Assembly: GCA_938049225.1 (NCBI GenBank)
Contig: CALICM010000024.1
Span: forward strand, 58,265-122,264
From: an uncultured Paracoccaceae bacterium
GTDB lineage: Bacteria; Pseudomonadota; Alphaproteobacteria; Rhodobacterales; Rhodobacteraceae
Reading direction: 5' to 3'
Length of the DNA: 64,000 nucleotides
Shown here: positions 62,918-64,000 of the stretch, one piece after another
Layout of the letters: every line of letters starts with the position of its first letter
Position numbering within the stretch: position 1 is the first letter of the stretch
Made by a program: the position numbers and the translations under genes
Notes under the pieces: model-generated
The model's input: only the letters and a program-made list of their open reading frames with translations
Told to the model about the DNA's origin: nothing
Database searches by the model: none

Positions 62918-63805
62918 TTAGTGGGCGACAGGCCGCAAGGTGTGGCAGGGGACTGTAACTCCCTCGCGGAGACGCACGCCTGGTTCGATTCCAGGGTCGC
63001 CCACCATCTCGCATTTTTGAGTTGAAAAATCCGCTAACACCTTGAATGGAAAGGTGATTTTAGCGGTTCGATAACCGTTTTCGCGGTTGTACCTTAGGGG
63101 CTCTGCAAAGGCCAACCTGAGTACTGTTTGGCGTAGTGCGAAGCTTCTTTTTTTGTAAATATTCCAAGGGCTTGAGAGAAATTCCAAAGCCGGTTCGATA
63201 AATTCAATCTGGTGTCCCCTTGGCTGCATGCCATTTTCGGCTTCATCCTGCAAAACCAGCTTCTCACGCTCCAGCTTTTCAATGCGTGATTCATAGGCTG
63301 CGATCACAGAGGTGCTGCCCGCATCGACAATGCGGTCCAGCAGCGCTTCAATCTGCTTCTCAACATCCTTGATTTGTTTTGCCACCGTCTGCTTTGCGCT
63401 TTGGGCCTCAAACAGGCGAGCGGCCCACAGATCGGCAAACATCGCCTTTGCCATGCTCAAGAGCGCTCCAGCAGGCTCCAACGTGCGCAAAATGGCTTCT
63501 GCACCATCTTCGATCTTGGCACGGGAGATAGATTTGCGCTTTCAGCCGCAGCTTGGCGTATCGCAAAGATAATACGGATACATCTTGTTGCGTCCCTTCG
63601 ACCAACAGGAGGTCATGGGCTCGCCGCAATCATCGCAGGCCACAAAGCCGCGAAGTGGGAAGTCTTCACTGATATCCTTGCGCGCTGGCGCATAAACATT
63701 GCCGCGCAAGTTCGCCTGAATGCGCTCAAAGGTCTTAAAGTCGATCAGCGGCTCATGATGGCCCTTGCGAAGAGCAATGCCCCAATTCGGTGCATCAACA
63801 TACGA
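62918..63805 (-). pseudogene. Decayed C-terminal part of a large serine recombinase
   Basis: From 63805 down, the translation reads SYVDAPNWGIALRKGHHEPL, then the zinc ribbon CDDCGEPMTSC, YYLCDTPSCG, the arginine-rich RKSISRAKIEDGAEAI, a coiled coil rich in Lys and Glu (KQIKDVEKQIEALLDRIV) and a C-terminal tail, the usual layout of large serine integrases. An in-frame TGA (63542-63544) interrupts it after the zinc ribbon. Upstream of 63805 the frame meets a stop and no resolvase catalytic domain is seen. The frame ends inside the antisense of tRNA-Tyr. Probably inactive. Confidence 0.75.
62923..63006 (+). tRNA. tRNA-Tyr (anticodon GTA)
   Basis: The acceptor stem GGGCGAC pairs with GTCGCCC. 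The D arm is GCC/GGC. The anticodon arm GGGGA-CTGTAAC-TCCCT gives anticodon GTA. A long 14-base variable arm (class II, as expected for bacterial Tyr) is followed by the T arm CCTGG-TTCGATT-CCAGG, discriminator A and an encoded CCA. 84 bases. Confidence 0.95.
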
Positions 63806-64000
63806 CCGGTCGGACGGTATTGTTCCCGTTCAAGTCGGGAAGATACTCAGGCATCAAGGAGGGGGTATGAATGCGTTGTGAGCGACCAGACGCCCTGAAT
63901 TTTGCTACAGATTTGGGGAGGCGGATAGGTTTCAGGCTGGATTGGTTTTTAGGGCATCGCGACCCTGTCAAGGAGCTCAGCTTTCACCTGTTTCCGAACA
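63806..64000. other. Unassigned end of the window
   Basis: No supported gene in this stretch. On the minus strand a short frame reads MPEYLPDLNGNNTV next to the recombinase remnant, but it does not connect in frame to it. Sequence left of the remnant may be the interior of the integrated element. Confidence 0.4.

Noticed and set aside
63806..63900. Continuation of the recombinase upstream by a 5-base deletion
   Set aside because: A slip of CCGTC could join the frames, but the upstream peptide does not match the expected recombinase segment, so a truncation junction is as likely.
1..64000. CRISPR array, rRNA operon, prophage or plasmid origin
   Set aside because: No spaced direct repeats, rRNA sequence, phage structural genes or replication initiator genes were seen.

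Overview
The window is ordinary high-GC chromosome from an alphaproteobacterium, almost certainly order Rhodobacterales (roseobacter/Rhodobacter group). Four things point there: a BztABCD glutamate/aspartate transporter, a TrgA-like membrane protein, an AcuI-type acrylyl-CoA reductase, and a photolyase/cyclopropane-synthase block of the kind controlled by the singlet-oxygen sigma factor in Rhodobacter sphaeroides. No computation was run. All calls come from reading the translated sequence, motifs and gene order.

Layout. 1-8.9 kb: the end of acuI, a class V aminotransferase, then a + strand run phrB / FAD oxidoreductase / DUF1365 / cyclopropane-fatty-acid synthase / TrgA-like / MFS transporter. 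A TGATCC-N18-TAAACA element in front of phrB looks like an RpoE-ChrR type promoter. 9-15.6 kb: purA, creA, a very long acidic protein, thiamine pyrophosphokinase and L-serine dehydratase. 15.7-19.2 kb: a phosphonate (C-P lyase) locus whose core has been deleted. phnF and its operator, phnN, a DUF1045 gene and phnM remain, but only the decayed tail of phnK and an internally deleted phnL stand where phnG-L should be. 19.2-25.2 kb: a single 1982-residue NRPS (A-T-C-A-T-TE) that reads as a self-contained small-molecule assembly line. 25.3-29 kb: a DegP protease divergent from a two-component pair, then pyrC.

30-36.6 kb: the end of the spc operon and the alpha operon (rplO, secY, adk, rpsM, rpsK, rpoA, rplQ). 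36.8-42.6 kb: exported MsrB, RarA, two BLUF-type proteins in a row (one with all three photochemical residues lost), a fluoride channel, a pseudouridine synthase, an ATP12 chaperone and a hotdog thioesterase. 42.8-47.3 kb: bztABCD. 47.3-54.1 kb: SixA and a ferredoxin, then MoxR, VWA/CoxE, DUF1203, XdhC and a MoeA-MobA fusion, which resemble the accessory genes for a molybdenum hydroxylase such as CO dehydrogenase, without the enzyme. 54.1-62.9 kb: a GspC-like anchored protein, SIMPL protein, an NTF2-FMO fusion monooxygenase, metY, a YHS protein, a zinc ribbon, rlmB and a GNAT. 62.9-64 kb: tRNA-Tyr(GTA) carrying the decayed C-terminal part of a large serine recombinase at its 3' end, the edge of an integrated element that continues past the window.

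The best candidates for something undescribed are the stand-alone NRPS with an oxalyl-CoA-synthetase-like loading domain and an altered condensation motif, the tandem BLUF pair, and a palindromic repeat whose 15-base loop is conserved while its stems are unrelated. Several small RNA-level features (hairpins over ribosome binding sites, a ribosomal leader hairpin) were also noted.
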